64,000 bases of DNA from Flavisolibacter ginsenosidimutans (GCF_007970805.1 NZ_CP042433.1:4216001-4280000), one strand, 5' to 3'; shown: positions 52,889 through 61,880, numbered from the stretch's first letter. Translations and numbers: made by a program. Notes: a model not told the origin generated them from the letters alone.

Positions 52889-55800
52889 TTATTGGTCTTT
52901 TAAAATCTTCTCTGTGTATAAAACTTTGCCGTTCTGATCAGAAATTTTTACAACGTACAGGCCTTTCTTGAGTTTTTGCAGGCTTAAGGTCGTAAACATT
53001 TCGTTTAGCTGACCGGCATACACTGCTCTTCCCGTCACGTCGTACACCGCAAGGTTTTTACGGGTGTTGTCTCCAATTACATACACGCTTAACTTATCTC
53101 TCGTGGGATTTGGAAACACCTTCACCAGAAGATCTCCCACATTTACTGCGGGCAATTCGGGAGCAGTGGCTGTACCCAGTTGCACCCTCAACGTATAGCA
53201 GGACGTAGCGTTGTATGCGCCTTTGTAGCCATAAACTTTTACGTAATACGTGCCGGCTGAAAAATTGCGACTAATGGTTTCGTTGGCCGTGCCGTTGTTT
53301 GACGAGGTAGCCAATTGCGATGTTCCGTTGCTGCTGTACAAACGAATGTCGTAATCGGCCGGCAGAGTGGTTAACGTAATGGTAGCTGTGCCAGCAGTAG
53401 TAATGGTAAACTGGTAATAATCGTTATCGCCACTTGGGTTGATCTGGCCTTTTATATCGGTATTAAGTGGAATGGCTGCTGCACCGCTCGCCGTACCGTT
53501 GGTACTTACGTCGTAAGTACTGGGACAAGTAACGATTGCCGCCGTTGTGAATTGCGCTTGCGCATAGGCACTACTGGCGCTGCTACAGTTTGCACGAACC
53601 CGGTAATCATACAAAGAATTACCCGTCAAACCGCTAAGGTTTACCGAAAGGCTTGTTGTGCCGGTGACTGAATTAATCCATGTGCCGGATGAATTCAGCT
53701 TATAGTCCACATCATAATTCAATGCACCGCTCACAGATGACCAGCCTACGGTAGCGCTGGTGGTTGTAATGGAAGATGCGTTCAAATTGCTTGGTGTGCC
53801 GCAGCTTGTCGAAGATGTGGTAAACTGTGCCTGTGCATAAGCACCTGTTGCGCTGCTGCAATTGGCCCGAACCCGGTAATCGTACAACGAATTTTCGGTG
53901 AGGCCTGTTAAATTCACCGAAAGATTTGTTGTGCCGGTGGCTGCGTTTGTCCAGGTGCTTGATGAATTCAGTTTATAATCCACATCATAGCTTACCGCTC
54001 CGCTTACGGCCGTCCAGCCAACCGTTGCAGAATTGGTAGTAATTGCAGATGCATTTAAACCCGTAACGGTACCGCAAGACGGCGCCGCACCAAGGATAGT
54101 GGTAAACAAACCACGGCCGTGCGTTGCGGCCGAAAGCAAGCCGTCGCTTGCGCGGTATTGCAGCATGTCTGTGCGTACGTTCGGAAAGCCTGTTTCCGGG
54201 TCCCAAACCGTAGCCGCTCCGTTAATCTGTTCTGTCTGCCAAACACCGGTTTCCGTGGCAATGATAGCCTTCGTGTTGCTGCCCGGGTAGAACATGGCCC
54301 AGCGCACGGGCATGTCGGGCAAGTTCCCGTCAATCGCTGACCACGTGGCGCCGCCATCGTTTGTTACAAACAAATTATTGATGCCGTAATTGGAATAGGC
54401 AACGATAATGTTCTGTTCGTCCGTACCCAATTCAATGGAAGAAATGTTGGCGCTTGCCGTTGTCATGCCCGAACCGATAATGCTGGTAAAGGTTGGAGTG
54501 GCATTAGCATTTGTAGCCTTGATGAGTGAAGGCGTGATACCGCTGCCGCCACCACCGAAAAATACGGTGTTGCTGCTGTATGGTGATACCTTCACGGCTG
54601 ATACTTTGCCGCTGTTCAATCCGTTCATGGTAACCGCGGTAAACGTGCTGCCCGATTGCGGGTTGCTCCAACGCAGATAGGTATTGGCGTTTCCGCTGCA
54701 GTACATGACGTTAGCAGCATCGTCATAATCAGTGGGGTTGATGAACCTGCCCGCGCTGCTACTGTAGTTTACCGAAGTCCAGGTGTTGCCGCCGTCGGTG
54801 CTTCTGCGGTATTGGTTGTACACATAAGAACCCCATTGGTATTGCGGCTGGTTTTGGTCAATGTGCACAAAAGCACCGTCGCCGCCGGTCACTTCAACCG
54901 AAGAACTCAATCCCGGGCTGTTCAGTTGATGAACGCCGTTGTCTTGTGCGCCGGCCAAAAAATAATCGGTTGAAGTAGGGTGAACGGCAACAGCGTAAAA
55001 TTGCTTGATGCGCAGTCCTGCGTTTCGGTCCGAAATTGTTGTGCCGGCGTTGGGCGAATAAAACACGCCGCCGTCCGAGCCAATCAGTACCTGGCTATTG
55101 CTCCGCCAGGATATAATGTGCTGGTCGGCATGAACGTATTGACCGGTGGTGCCCACCCATTCGCTAATCTTTGTCCAGGTTGAACCGCCGTTGGTTGTTT
55201 TGTAGCAGTCAAGACTGCCCACAATAACGTTGTTAGCATTGGTTGGATCAACCGCAATGCCCATGCAATACCAGGCTTGTCCGCTGGTAAACGCTGGCGT
55301 AGTGCCGGTAGCGCTCCAGTGTGCGCCACCGTCGGTTGATTTGTAAATCGTACTTACGTCAAAGCTGCTACTCGAAGGCAAGGCATAAACCGTAGTTCCG
55401 CTGCTTGCCAAGTCAACGTTGTATTGAACCGGCGAAAAAGTCGTTACCGGAGATGTCCAGGTAGTAGGGGTAACCGTTGCGGGATTATCTGTATATCGAT
55501 AGCCCGAGCTTGTTGACGCACTGTTGTAATAACCACAGCTAACGTGCAGCCGGCCGGTACTGCTTAACTCAATGTCGGGCACTCGCGGGTCAAGCCCCGA
55601 AGGTGTAATGTTGTCCCAGACACCGGTAGCTTTTGTATAGCGTTGCAAGCCCTGGTTATTTGAAAGAGAGTTACAAGCCACGTATAAATTGCCGCTGGCG
55701 TCGCACACCACTTTGCTCACGTTCCAAAGAGCGGAACTGCCCGGCATCACGTCCCACGTAACGCCGTGATCGGCGCTTCGCCAAATGCCCGCGCCGCGTA

Positions 55801-56356
55801 CGGCGTCGGCATTGATGGCCTTCTCGCCGGTGCCAAAGTAAATGATGTTTGGATCGGTAGGATCTTGGCAAATGCTTGATACGGCCAAGTTTCCGAAGAA
55901 GTCATTAATCGGCGTCCAAGTGGCAGGGCTTGCGGTAATGTCGTTCGTTTTCCAAAGGCCGCCGTCAATACCACCTATCCAAACCGTTTTGCCGGTGGCG
56001 TCGCCCAAGTCTTCCCAAATCGCTCTTACCCTTCCGGAGGTTTTACCGTTTCCCGGCCTTGTGTTGCCGTTGCTTGGACCCGTAACGTCGCTGTTCGGGC
56101 CGCGTTCGGTCCAGTTAAAAAGTGTTGCGCGACTCGTTTGTTGAATTTGGGCCAGTCTCGCCTGCCTTGTGCGGTAGGCCTGCACCAGCCTTGCCTGCGG
56201 AACGTAGCCAAGAGCGGGGTCTTTTGCCTCGTCTATTTCTTGTTGAAGTCTCCGGGAAATACCGACCTGGTTCTCGGTAACCCGTTGTACCTGCGCCGTG
56301 GAAAGGAGCGCAAAGCAAGCAAGCAGAATTGTACCTGCAATTCTTGGAATTTTCAT
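52889..56356 (-). CDS. Large secreted BNR/sortilin-like protein with FN3 pair and T9SS sorting tail
   Basis: A 1155-residue secreted protein; the start at 56356 (MKIPRIAGTILLACFALLSTAQ) gives the signal peptide. Residues about 70-770 form BNR/VPS10-like beta-propeller repeats with ever-recurring STDGGxxW/TxNGGxTW Asp-box words. Two tandem FN3 domains of about 88 residues follow and are very alike (both contain YDVDYKLNSS and DYRVRANCSSA). Then comes a pre-peptidase C-terminal-like domain (GDNDYYQFTITTAGTATITL) and a type A T9SS tail (VKVFPNPTRDKLSVYV ending KVLYTEKILKDQ). It is a predicted cargo of the GldKLMN system. Substrate or ligand unknown. Confidence 0.88.
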   Translation of the reverse strand: MKIPRIAGTILLACFALLSTAQVQRVTENQVGISRRLQQEIDEAKDPALGYVPQARLVQAYRTRQARLAQIQQTSRATLFNWTERGPNSDVTGPSNGNTRPGNGKTSGRVRAIWEDLGDATGKTVWIGGIDGGLWKTNDITASPATWTPINDFFGNLAVSSICQDPTDPNIIYFGTGEKAINADAVRGAGIWRSADHGVTWDVMPGSSALWNVSKVVCDASGNLYVACNSLSNNQGLQRYTKATGVWDNITPSGLDPRVPDIELSSTGRLHVSCGYYNSASTSSGYRYTDNPATVTPTTWTSPVTTFSPVQYNVDLASSGTTVYALPSSSSFDVSTIYKSTDGGAHWSATGTTPAFTSGQAWYCMGIAVDPTNANNVIVGSLDCYKTTNGGSTWTKISEWVGTTGQYVHADQHIISWRSNSQVLIGSDGGVFYSPNAGTTISDRNAGLRIKQFYAVAVHPTSTDYFLAGAQDNGVHQLNSPGLSSSVEVTGGDGAFVHIDQNQPQYQWGSYVYNQYRRSTDGGNTWTSVNYSSSAGRFINPTDYDDAANVMYCSGNANTYLRWSNPQSGSTFTAVTMNGLNSGKVSAVKVSPYSSNTVFFGGGGSGITPSLIKATNANATPTFTSIIGSGMTTASANISSIELGTDEQNIIVAYSNYGINNLFVTNDGGATWSAIDGNLPDMPVRWAMFYPGSNTKAIIATETGVWQTEQINGAATVWDPETGFPNVRTDMLQYRASDGLLSAATHGRGLFTTILGAAPSCGTVTGLNASAITTNSATVGWTAVSGAVSYDVDYKLNSSSTWTNAATGTTNLSVNLTGLTENSLYDYRVRANCSSATGAYAQAQFTTSSTSCGTPSNLNASSITTTSATVGWSSVSGALNYDVDYKLNSSGTWINSVTGTTSLSVNLSGLTGNSLYDYRVRANCSSASSAYAQAQFTTAAIVTCPSTYDVSTNGTASGAAAIPLNTDIKGQINPSGDNDYYQFTITTAGTATITLTTLPADYDIRLYSSNGTSQLATSSNNGTANETISRNFSAGTYYVKVYGYKGAYNATSCYTLRVQLGTATAPELPAVNVGDLLVKVFPNPTRDKLSVYVIGDNTRKNLAVYDVTGRAVYAGQLNEMFTTLSLQKLKKGLYVVKISDQNGKVLYTEKILKDQ

Positions 56357-56524
56357 GAAGTTGGTGTGTGTTTGTTTGTTAAGAAGACAACGAATATAAT
56401 TTTTTCTTTTAAGAAATCTTGTCATTTCGATGACGTTCGAAAGCTCATCCGGTGGACCTGTTGCGGACTGCCGACGCGTTGTAAACGCTGCTTGGATTGA
56501 TAAATACGACGATTGCTCCCGCCT

Positions 56525-56532
56525 TATTTTTG
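56525..56532 (+). promoter_or_regulatory. Bacteroidota -7 promoter word for nadC
   Basis: TATTTTTG lies 4 bases before the nadC ATG; the transcript should be leaderless. Confidence 0.6.
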
Positions 56533-56536
56533 AGCC

Positions 56537-57400
56537 ATGATAGATTTTGATGCACGGCTTTATAAACTGGTAGATGCGGCTTTAAAGGAAGATGTGGGCG
56601 ACGGTGATCATTCTACACTGTCGTGTATTCCGGCTGACGTAACGGGCAAAGCGGTTTTAAAAATTAAGCAGGAAGGCATTCTTGCCGGCGTGGACGTTGC
56701 CGAGAAAATTTTCAAATACAAAAAGCCTTCGGCAAACTTCGTTCGTTATAAAAAAGACGGGGAAGAAATGAAACCCGGCGAGGTTGCGTTTGACGTGGAA
56801 ACTTTCGTTCACACTATTTTGCAGTTGGAACGTCTCGTGCTCAATTGTATGCAGCGCATGAGCGGCATTGCTACGTTAACCAAGCAATACACCGATAAGC
56901 TGAAAGGATACAAAACAAAGTTGCTCGACACGCGAAAAACAACGCCTAATTTTCGCTTGCTTGAGAAAGAAGCCGTGCGCATTGGCGGCGGCGTTAATCA
57001 CCGCTTTGGGTTGTTTGACATGATCATGCTGAAGGACAACCACATTGATTACAGCGGCGGCCTGGAGGCGGCCATTTCAAGAGCGTATGATTACGTGCAG
57101 GCCTATCGTCCTGATTTAAAAATTGAAGTGGAAACAAGAAATCTTGACGACGCAAGAACGGTGTTGAAAATCGGAAAGGGAAAAGTGTTTCGTGTGATGC
57201 TTGACAATTTTTCTCCGGCGCAAGTAAGAGAGGCCGTAGAATTGATTGGTGATGAATTTGAAACCGAGGCCAGTGGCGGCGTTAACCTTGATACAATTGA
57301 AAGCTACGCAGCCGCCGGCGTTGATTACGTAAGCGTGGGCGGATTGATTCACCAAGCAAATAGTTTGGATTTGAGTTTGAAGGCGGTAATAGAAACGTAA
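56537..57400 (+). CDS. nadC: Nicotinate-nucleotide pyrophosphorylase (quinolinate phosphoribosyltransferase)
   Basis: A 287-residue enzyme of de novo NAD synthesis that converts quinolinate and PRPP to nicotinate mononucleotide. Signatures: EDVGDGDHSTLSCI near the start, LDTRKTTPNFRLLEKEAV with the arginine/lysine substrate contacts, GGGVNHRFGLFDMIMLKDNHI, EVETRNLDDA, and EASGGVNLDTIESYAAAGVD. Length is normal. The start is fixed by the adjacent promoter word. A SUI1-like gene follows after 74 bases. Confidence 0.95.
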   Translation: MIDFDARLYKLVDAALKEDVGDGDHSTLSCIPADVTGKAVLKIKQEGILAGVDVAEKIFKYKKPSANFVRYKKDGEEMKPGEVAFDVETFVHTILQLERLVLNCMQRMSGIATLTKQYTDKLKGYKTKLLDTRKTTPNFRLLEKEAVRIGGGVNHRFGLFDMIMLKDNHIDYSGGLEAAISRAYDYVQAYRPDLKIEVETRNLDDARTVLKIGKGKVFRVMLDNFSPAQVREAVELIGDEFETEASGGVNLDTIESYAAAGVDYVSVGGLIHQANSLDLSLKAVIET

Positions 57401-57474
57401 AAATTCAAAAGTCAAAATGCGAAATTTCCTGCAACGAAGAAACGCTTCACTTGAGCAAACTTTTTACTTATTCT

Positions 57475-57819
57475 ATGAGCAAGAAAAACAAAAGCGACAA
57501 ACACGGATTTGTGTACAGCACCGATCCGAATTTTTCTTTTCAGCACGAAGAAGAACGCACCGCTGAAACCCTGCCTCCTCAGCAACAGGAATTAAAAGTG
57601 CGCCTCGATACAAAACAACGCGGCGGCAAAGCCGTAACGCTGGTGGAAGGCTTTGCCGGTACCGACGAAGACTTACAAACGCTGGGTAAAGTGCTCAAAA
57701 GCTTTTGCGGCACCGGCGGCTCGGCAAAGGACAACGAAATCATTATTCAGGGTGACCAACGCGAAAAAGTTTTGCAATGGCTGCTCAAGAATGGCTATAA
57801 AAACGCAAAGAAGATTTAA
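57475..57819 (+). CDS. SUI1/eIF1-family translation factor (YciH-like)
   Basis: A 114-residue protein whose second half is the SUI1 domain: VRLDTKQRGGKAVTLVEGF, then CGTGGSAKDNEIIIQGDQ and VLQWLLKNGYKNAKK. In E. coli the relative YciH affects initiation fidelity; in this phylum the role is less studied. The N-terminal 45 residues are polar and disordered. The start at 57475 (MSKKNKSDKHG) is preferred over a TTG 24 bases upstream. Its stop overlaps the convergent thioredoxin gene by 4 bases. Confidence 0.9.
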   Translation: MSKKNKSDKHGFVYSTDPNFSFQHEEERTAETLPPQQQELKVRLDTKQRGGKAVTLVEGFAGTDEDLQTLGKVLKSFCGTGGSAKDNEIIIQGDQREKVLQWLLKNGYKNAKKI

Positions 57820-59168
57820 TCGCCAAACTTTTCGTTTCTAGTCATCTTTTCTAACGCGGCTTCATAAAGTTTTGTTGGGAAGCCACGCTTCTTTTGCAGT
57901 GCAATGGCTTTTGTTATTTCTTCTATCGCTTCGCTTTTGCGGTTTTGTTTGTACAACAATTTCGCATACGTATCCAAAACTTCCGGCGATTCGTAAAACT
58001 CCGCTGCACGCTTCGACCATTCGGTGGCAATGGAAAGCAGGTAAGGATTGTCCGTCCGCAAATAAAAATTGTAAGCACCGTTGTTTAATTCGCTGCTAAA
58101 TCGCTGCACGATGGGTGCGTACGTTACTTGCGCCGCTATTCGCATCCGGTTACCGTCTCTCACGGTATCTTTTTTTGCTGTTTGCAGCATTCGCCGCATG
58201 TTCATCGAGTCGGTTCGTTTGATGGAGTCGGGACTAACCGAAAGAAAATAGCGTTCGTAATAAGCAATGGATTTACGGAAATAATTTGTTGTGTCTTTCA
58301 CACCGTCGTAGTAACGAAGCATGTTCATGTCGAAGGCTTTTGTGGCCGCATCGTGATTGGGTTCGTTTACTCTTTGGGCAAACCGGCTTGTTTCCGTAGC
58401 GTATCTCTCATCCTTTTCGCGAATGGCTTTTTCCATGCTTTTGTAAACAATACTGTTGTTGATGCCTGCACGCAGCGGAAGGCTTAGGCTATACCAGGCT
58501 TTGTTCATGACGGAAGCATTTGAACGTACCACTTTATCTGCTTTTGTGTTCAGCAGAGGCGCCATTTGCATGATGAACGCAACAGTACGGACGGAAACAA
58601 GAGAATCGGCAGGCAGCACATCAATGTATTCATCCAGCAGCGCATCGGTGGGCATGTGCACAGCTTTTCTTTTTTGCAGCAGAATTTCCAAAAAACCAAA
58701 ACCCCTGTTTCCGTTCTTGTGTTCTCTTTCCAGTTCGGCAATGTTCAAAACTTCTCCGGCTTTTGTCAGCGCCGTTTCAATTTGCGCAAGGTATTCTTGT
58801 GAACGTGTTGTTGTTCGCATGAAAGAATGAAGCAGCGTGCCGTTGGCATCGAGAAACAGCGTGCCGAAACTTTTTTGCGCGGACAAATTATAACTTGCCC
58901 CAATCCTGCTTCGCTCGGAATTGTTTGCGTCAACCTTAAAACAAACAAAGCTTTGCTCCATCCTGGCCGAAAGCTCTTTGTTGTCAAATCCCTTATTGGC
59001 AACGTCATTGCACTGAACACAATCCGCTGCTTCAAATTGAAGAAGAATGAATTTGCTTTCCGTTTTGGCTTTTGTGAGCGCATCGTTCAATGAAAGATTT
59101 TGAAACGGCGACTGTGCGGAAGAAGAAAAAACAAGGACAGAAAAAATGAAGACGAACAACTTCCTCAT
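57816..59168 (-). CDS. Secreted thioredoxin-like protein
   Basis: A 450-residue periplasmic protein. Signal peptide to about residue 19 (SVLVFSSSAQ). A thioredoxin-fold domain (about 25-140) has the pair Cys50-Cys53 in EAADCVQCNDV, followed by NLSAQKSFGTLFLDANG. The rest is helical, with TPR-like segments near the end (DTYAKLLYKQNRKSEAIEEI). The atypical CVQC site suggests a thiol reductase or sensor rather than a general thioredoxin. Overlaps the end of the SUI1 gene by 4 bases (convergent stops). Confidence 0.83.
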   Translation of the reverse strand: MRKLFVFIFSVLVFSSSAQSPFQNLSLNDALTKAKTESKFILLQFEAADCVQCNDVANKGFDNKELSARMEQSFVCFKVDANNSERSRIGASYNLSAQKSFGTLFLDANGTLLHSFMRTTTRSQEYLAQIETALTKAGEVLNIAELEREHKNGNRGFGFLEILLQKRKAVHMPTDALLDEYIDVLPADSLVSVRTVAFIMQMAPLLNTKADKVVRSNASVMNKAWYSLSLPLRAGINNSIVYKSMEKAIREKDERYATETSRFAQRVNEPNHDAATKAFDMNMLRYYDGVKDTTNYFRKSIAYYERYFLSVSPDSIKRTDSMNMRRMLQTAKKDTVRDGNRMRIAAQVTYAPIVQRFSSELNNGAYNFYLRTDNPYLLSIATEWSKRAAEFYESPEVLDTYAKLLYKQNRKSEAIEEITKAIALQKKRGFPTKLYEAALEKMTRNEKFGD

Positions 59169-59203
59169 ACAGTTAAGTTTTGCCCTAATTTAAACACAAA
59201 GGT

Positions 59204-59641
59204 TTATTCGCTGTCGCGGAAATTAATCTTGCGGTGCGTGCCGTCGCAATACGGTTTGTTACCCGAAGCACCGCAGCGGCACAAGGCGATGTTTCCTTCT
59301 CTTTTCTCTTCACGCCCATCGGATAGTTTAATGACACAAGTTCCTTTCACCAACAACGGGCCATTGGGTTGAACCTGAATTTGCAAATCCGTTTCTTCAG
59401 TATTGGTGTCGAGCGGCGTGGGTTCTTCGCCTTTGTCAATGCTCAACGCACCGCTTGGGCATTTGTGGACCTGCTCAATAATCCTTTCCGCATCGGCGCC
59501 ATTGATGTTTACCCACGGCCTCGATTTTGGATCAAATACTTGTGGCAATCCTTTAAAGCAATTGGTTGAGTGAACGCAAAGCTTCGGCTTCCAAACAACG
59601 GTTACCTTTTCGTTCGTGTATTTGAGTGTTTCTTTTGGCAT
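59204..59641 (-). CDS. Iron-sulfur protein: YjdI-type (4Fe-4S) domain fused to CDGSH domain
   Basis: A 145-residue protein made of two iron-sulfur modules. The first (about 5-72) matches the YjdI/Fer4_19 family, with Cys22 and Cys28 in LCVHSTNCFKGLPQVFD and Cys61 in CPSGALSID. The second (about 95-145) is a mitoNEET-type CDGSH domain with Cys121, Cys123, Cys132 and His136 in CRCGASGNKPYCDGTH, the 3Cys-1His ligands of a 2Fe-2S cluster. It probably carries electrons or clusters in the cytoplasm; partners unknown. It follows the isocitrate dehydrogenase gene in the same direction, with a palindrome between. Confidence 0.9.
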   Translation of the reverse strand: MPKETLKYTNEKVTVVWKPKLCVHSTNCFKGLPQVFDPKSRPWVNINGADAERIIEQVHKCPSGALSIDKGEEPTPLDTNTEETDLQIQVQPNGPLLVKGTCVIKLSDGREEKREGNIALCRCGASGNKPYCDGTHRKINFRDSE

Positions 59642-59664
59642 GAGGAAAGTTGATAGGTTGATTG

Positions 59665-59717
59665 GTTGATTCGTTGATCGGTTGGTGATTTACTTATCAA
59701 CCCATCAACGAATCAAC
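59665..59717. repeat. Word-repeat palindrome B (GTTGAT-type) between icd and the iron-sulfur gene
   Basis: A 20-bp left arm (59665-59684) pairs with one mismatch to the right arm within 59696-59717. It is built of GTTGAT words, with further GGTTGAT copies on the left (59649-59664). It begins 3 bases from the isocitrate dehydrogenase stop codon. It shares a 14-mer with palindrome A. Confidence 0.75.
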
Positions 59718-59720
59718 GAA

Positions 59721-61172
59721 CTATTGTCCTTGCGCCAGGCTGTACGCTTTCTTGTTGCCCCACATGTTCAGCAACTCCAGAGAGCAAACTTTGTAATCGG
59801 CGCTAAGGCTTACATAGAGTCCAATAATATCTTGTTGTGTAAGCGCACTGTCGTTGATGGATTCAAAGCGTAGGTTGTATTGGTTTACGAGGTTTGTATA
59901 TTTTGAACCCGTAGGCCACACTTGCGTACCGCGGTTGCTGATGTTGATTAGCTTGAATTTGGTGCCGCCGTGATGCAAACATTTCTGCGCAATGTTTTCC
60001 GGTTGTTCAACGCTTTCAATAAAGAAATCAACGCCTACAATTTTCTCCGGTTCGTTTTCGGCCGAAACCATCATGGCATTTCTGTCAAGGTGGCAAACGG
60101 CCGCCGTCTCAATTTGGTTGGGAATGATGGGCTTTGCACCAACAGTTGGCGTCTTTCCAAAATTGCCGATGATGGCTTCAGCAAACTGCATTGTATTTAA
60201 CGCCGGTTTGCTGCGGTCGCCAAAGTCGCCGGTACGAATGCCTTGCTCCAGCGTATAAAGCAAAGCGTTTTCAATCACCGCTGCATTTTCGGTTAAACCC
60301 ACGTGACGAAGAAGCGCCAATCCGCTCAGCAAAAGTGCCGTTGGGTTAGCGATGCCTTTGCCCGCAATATCGGGTGCGGTGCCGTGCACGGCTTCAAAAA
60401 TCGAAATATAATCGCCGATGTTGGCTGATGGCGCGAAGCCCAACCCGCCAACAAGACCGGCACATAAATCGGAGATGATGTCGCCTTGCAAATTGGTTAA
60501 AACAATCACGTCATATTGATTGGGCTTGACCACCAGTTGCATGGCCAGGTCATCCACAATTTTGTCGTCTGCAGCCAGTTCAGGATATTCTTTCGCTACT
60601 TCGTAAAACACTTCAAGGAACAAGCCGTCGGTCAGCTTCATGATGTTGGCCTTGTGGCCACAGGTAATGCGTCTGGCATTTTGCTTCTTTGCCATTTCAA
60701 AAGCATAGCGAATAACTTGCATGCTGCCCGGCCTCGTGATGAAACGACGGCTCAATGCCACATCGTGTGTGAGCATGTGCTCGATGCCGCCGTAAGTGTC
60801 TTCAATATTTTCTCGAACGATGGTGAGATCAATGGGGATGCCGGCTTTACTAAAAACCGTATCCACGCCGTGAAGCGACTGAAATACTCGTTTGTTGGCG
60901 TAGGTGTTCCAGGTTTTGCGGGCCGTTACATTCACACTTTTTACGCCTTTGCCTTTGGGCGTTTCCATCGGGCCTTTAAACAAGATGCCCAGTTCTTCAA
61001 TCGTTTGCTGTGCTTGCGGCGTCATGCCGTTACTGAAGCCTTTGTCGAAAACCCATTTCCCCATTTCTACAAATTCGTATTGAAGCCCGGCTTTGCTGGC
61101 ATCAAAAATGGCCAGTACAGCCTGCATAATTTCCGGTCCGATTCCATCGCCTTTGGCTACTGCTATCTTCAT
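59721..61172 (-). CDS. icd: NADP-dependent isocitrate dehydrogenase, long (Thermus-type)
   Basis: A 483-residue TCA-cycle enzyme that oxidises isocitrate to 2-oxoglutarate and CO2. The core matches the isocitrate/isopropylmalate dehydrogenase family: AVAKGDGIGPEIM, VRENIEDTYGGIEH with the substrate arginine, TNLQGDIISDLCAGLVGGLG and FEAVHGTAPDIAGKGIANPT. An extra C-terminal domain of about 140 residues (from about 345) is the mark of the long Thermus-like type. NADP over NAD preference is from family labels and not proven by the sequence. A promoter word lies upstream. Confidence 0.88.
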   Translation of the reverse strand: MKIAVAKGDGIGPEIMQAVLAIFDASKAGLQYEFVEMGKWVFDKGFSNGMTPQAQQTIEELGILFKGPMETPKGKGVKSVNVTARKTWNTYANKRVFQSLHGVDTVFSKAGIPIDLTIVRENIEDTYGGIEHMLTHDVALSRRFITRPGSMQVIRYAFEMAKKQNARRITCGHKANIMKLTDGLFLEVFYEVAKEYPELAADDKIVDDLAMQLVVKPNQYDVIVLTNLQGDIISDLCAGLVGGLGFAPSANIGDYISIFEAVHGTAPDIAGKGIANPTALLLSGLALLRHVGLTENAAVIENALLYTLEQGIRTGDFGDRSKPALNTMQFAEAIIGNFGKTPTVGAKPIIPNQIETAAVCHLDRNAMMVSAENEPEKIVGVDFFIESVEQPENIAQKCLHHGGTKFKLINISNRGTQVWPTGSKYTNLVNQYNLRFESINDSALTQQDIIGLYVSLSADYKVCSLELLNMWGNKKAYSLAQGQ

Positions 61173-61197
61173 GTTATTCGATTGTGGTTAAAGAGGG

Positions 61198-61206
61198 GCA
61201 AAAATA
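61198..61206 (-). promoter_or_regulatory. Bacteroidota -7 promoter word for icd
   Basis: TATTTTTGC on the minus strand, 25 bases before the ATG at 61172. Confidence 0.6.
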
Positions 61207-61298
61207 CACCGCGGAGCAGAGGGATTTCCACAAAAAACCGTTCCTCAATTTGTGGCAACAAACTTGTTTTAGTATTGTTGTCATCAAAATTGATTTGT

Positions 61299-61685
61299 AT
61301 GGTCAGCATGATTTCGGAAGGAGTGAAAGTAAGCGTGGAAACATTCTATCAGCAGGACTACAGCAACCCGTTACAATCGGAGTTTATGTTTGCTTACCGT
61401 ATAACCATTGAAAATCATAATTCGTTTCCAGTAAAATTGCAAAGCCGTCACTGGCATATATTTGATTCAGACGGAAGCTACCGCGAAGTAGAAGGCGAAG
61501 GCGTAGTAGGAATGCAACCCGTTATCAGTGCTGGCGAAGAGTATCAATACGTAAGCGGCTGTAATCTGCACACCGAAATGGGGCGCATGCAGGGCGCATA
61601 CCTGATGGAAAATCTTCACACCAAAGAACGTTTTGAAGTGAACATACCGGCTTTTGAAATGATTACACCGTTCAAATACAATTGA
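61299..61685 (+). CDS. apaG: ApaG protein
   Basis: A 128-residue fibronectin-III-like beta-sandwich protein. Start MVSMISEGVKVSVETFYQQD is the family N-terminus, with FAYRITIENHNSFPVKLQSRHW and the GEGVVGMQPVI / YVSGCNL segments following. ApaG proteins are linked to Co2+ resistance and pyrophosphate metabolism, but the biochemistry is unclear. The frame is open far upstream through the icd gene, so the start was set by family similarity; ATG at 61308 is the alternative. Terminator follows. Confidence 0.93.
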   Translation: MVSMISEGVKVSVETFYQQDYSNPLQSEFMFAYRITIENHNSFPVKLQSRHWHIFDSDGSYREVEGEGVVGMQPVISAGEEYQYVSGCNLHTEMGRMQGAYLMENLHTKERFEVNIPAFEMITPFKYN

Positions 61686-61713
61686 TAACGAAATCAAACG
61701 GTTATCTTCTTAC

Positions 61714-61745
61714 ACTCAATCCATTTTCGGGTTGAGTTTTTCTTT
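61714..61745 (+). terminator. Intrinsic terminator of apaG
   Basis: ACTCAATCC (61714-61722) pairs with 61729-61737 (one G-T pair) around a 6-base loop, followed by TTTTCTTTT. Confidence 0.8.
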
Positions 61746-61880
61746 TAGGAACCCTAACAACATTATAGCTATTGAACTTTCGCTGTACAAGCGCACCAAA
61801 AGGCAAACAGGAATACAAATCTCAACACATAAAAATCTGTGCGGCTTTGCATCTCCCTTTTCAAATACGTTCTTTGCGCC

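Noticed and set aside
60516..61298. Long plus-strand frame opening inside isocitrate dehydrogenase and leading into apaG
   Set aside because: It is an antisense shadow of a well-supported gene; ApaG similarity begins only at 61299.
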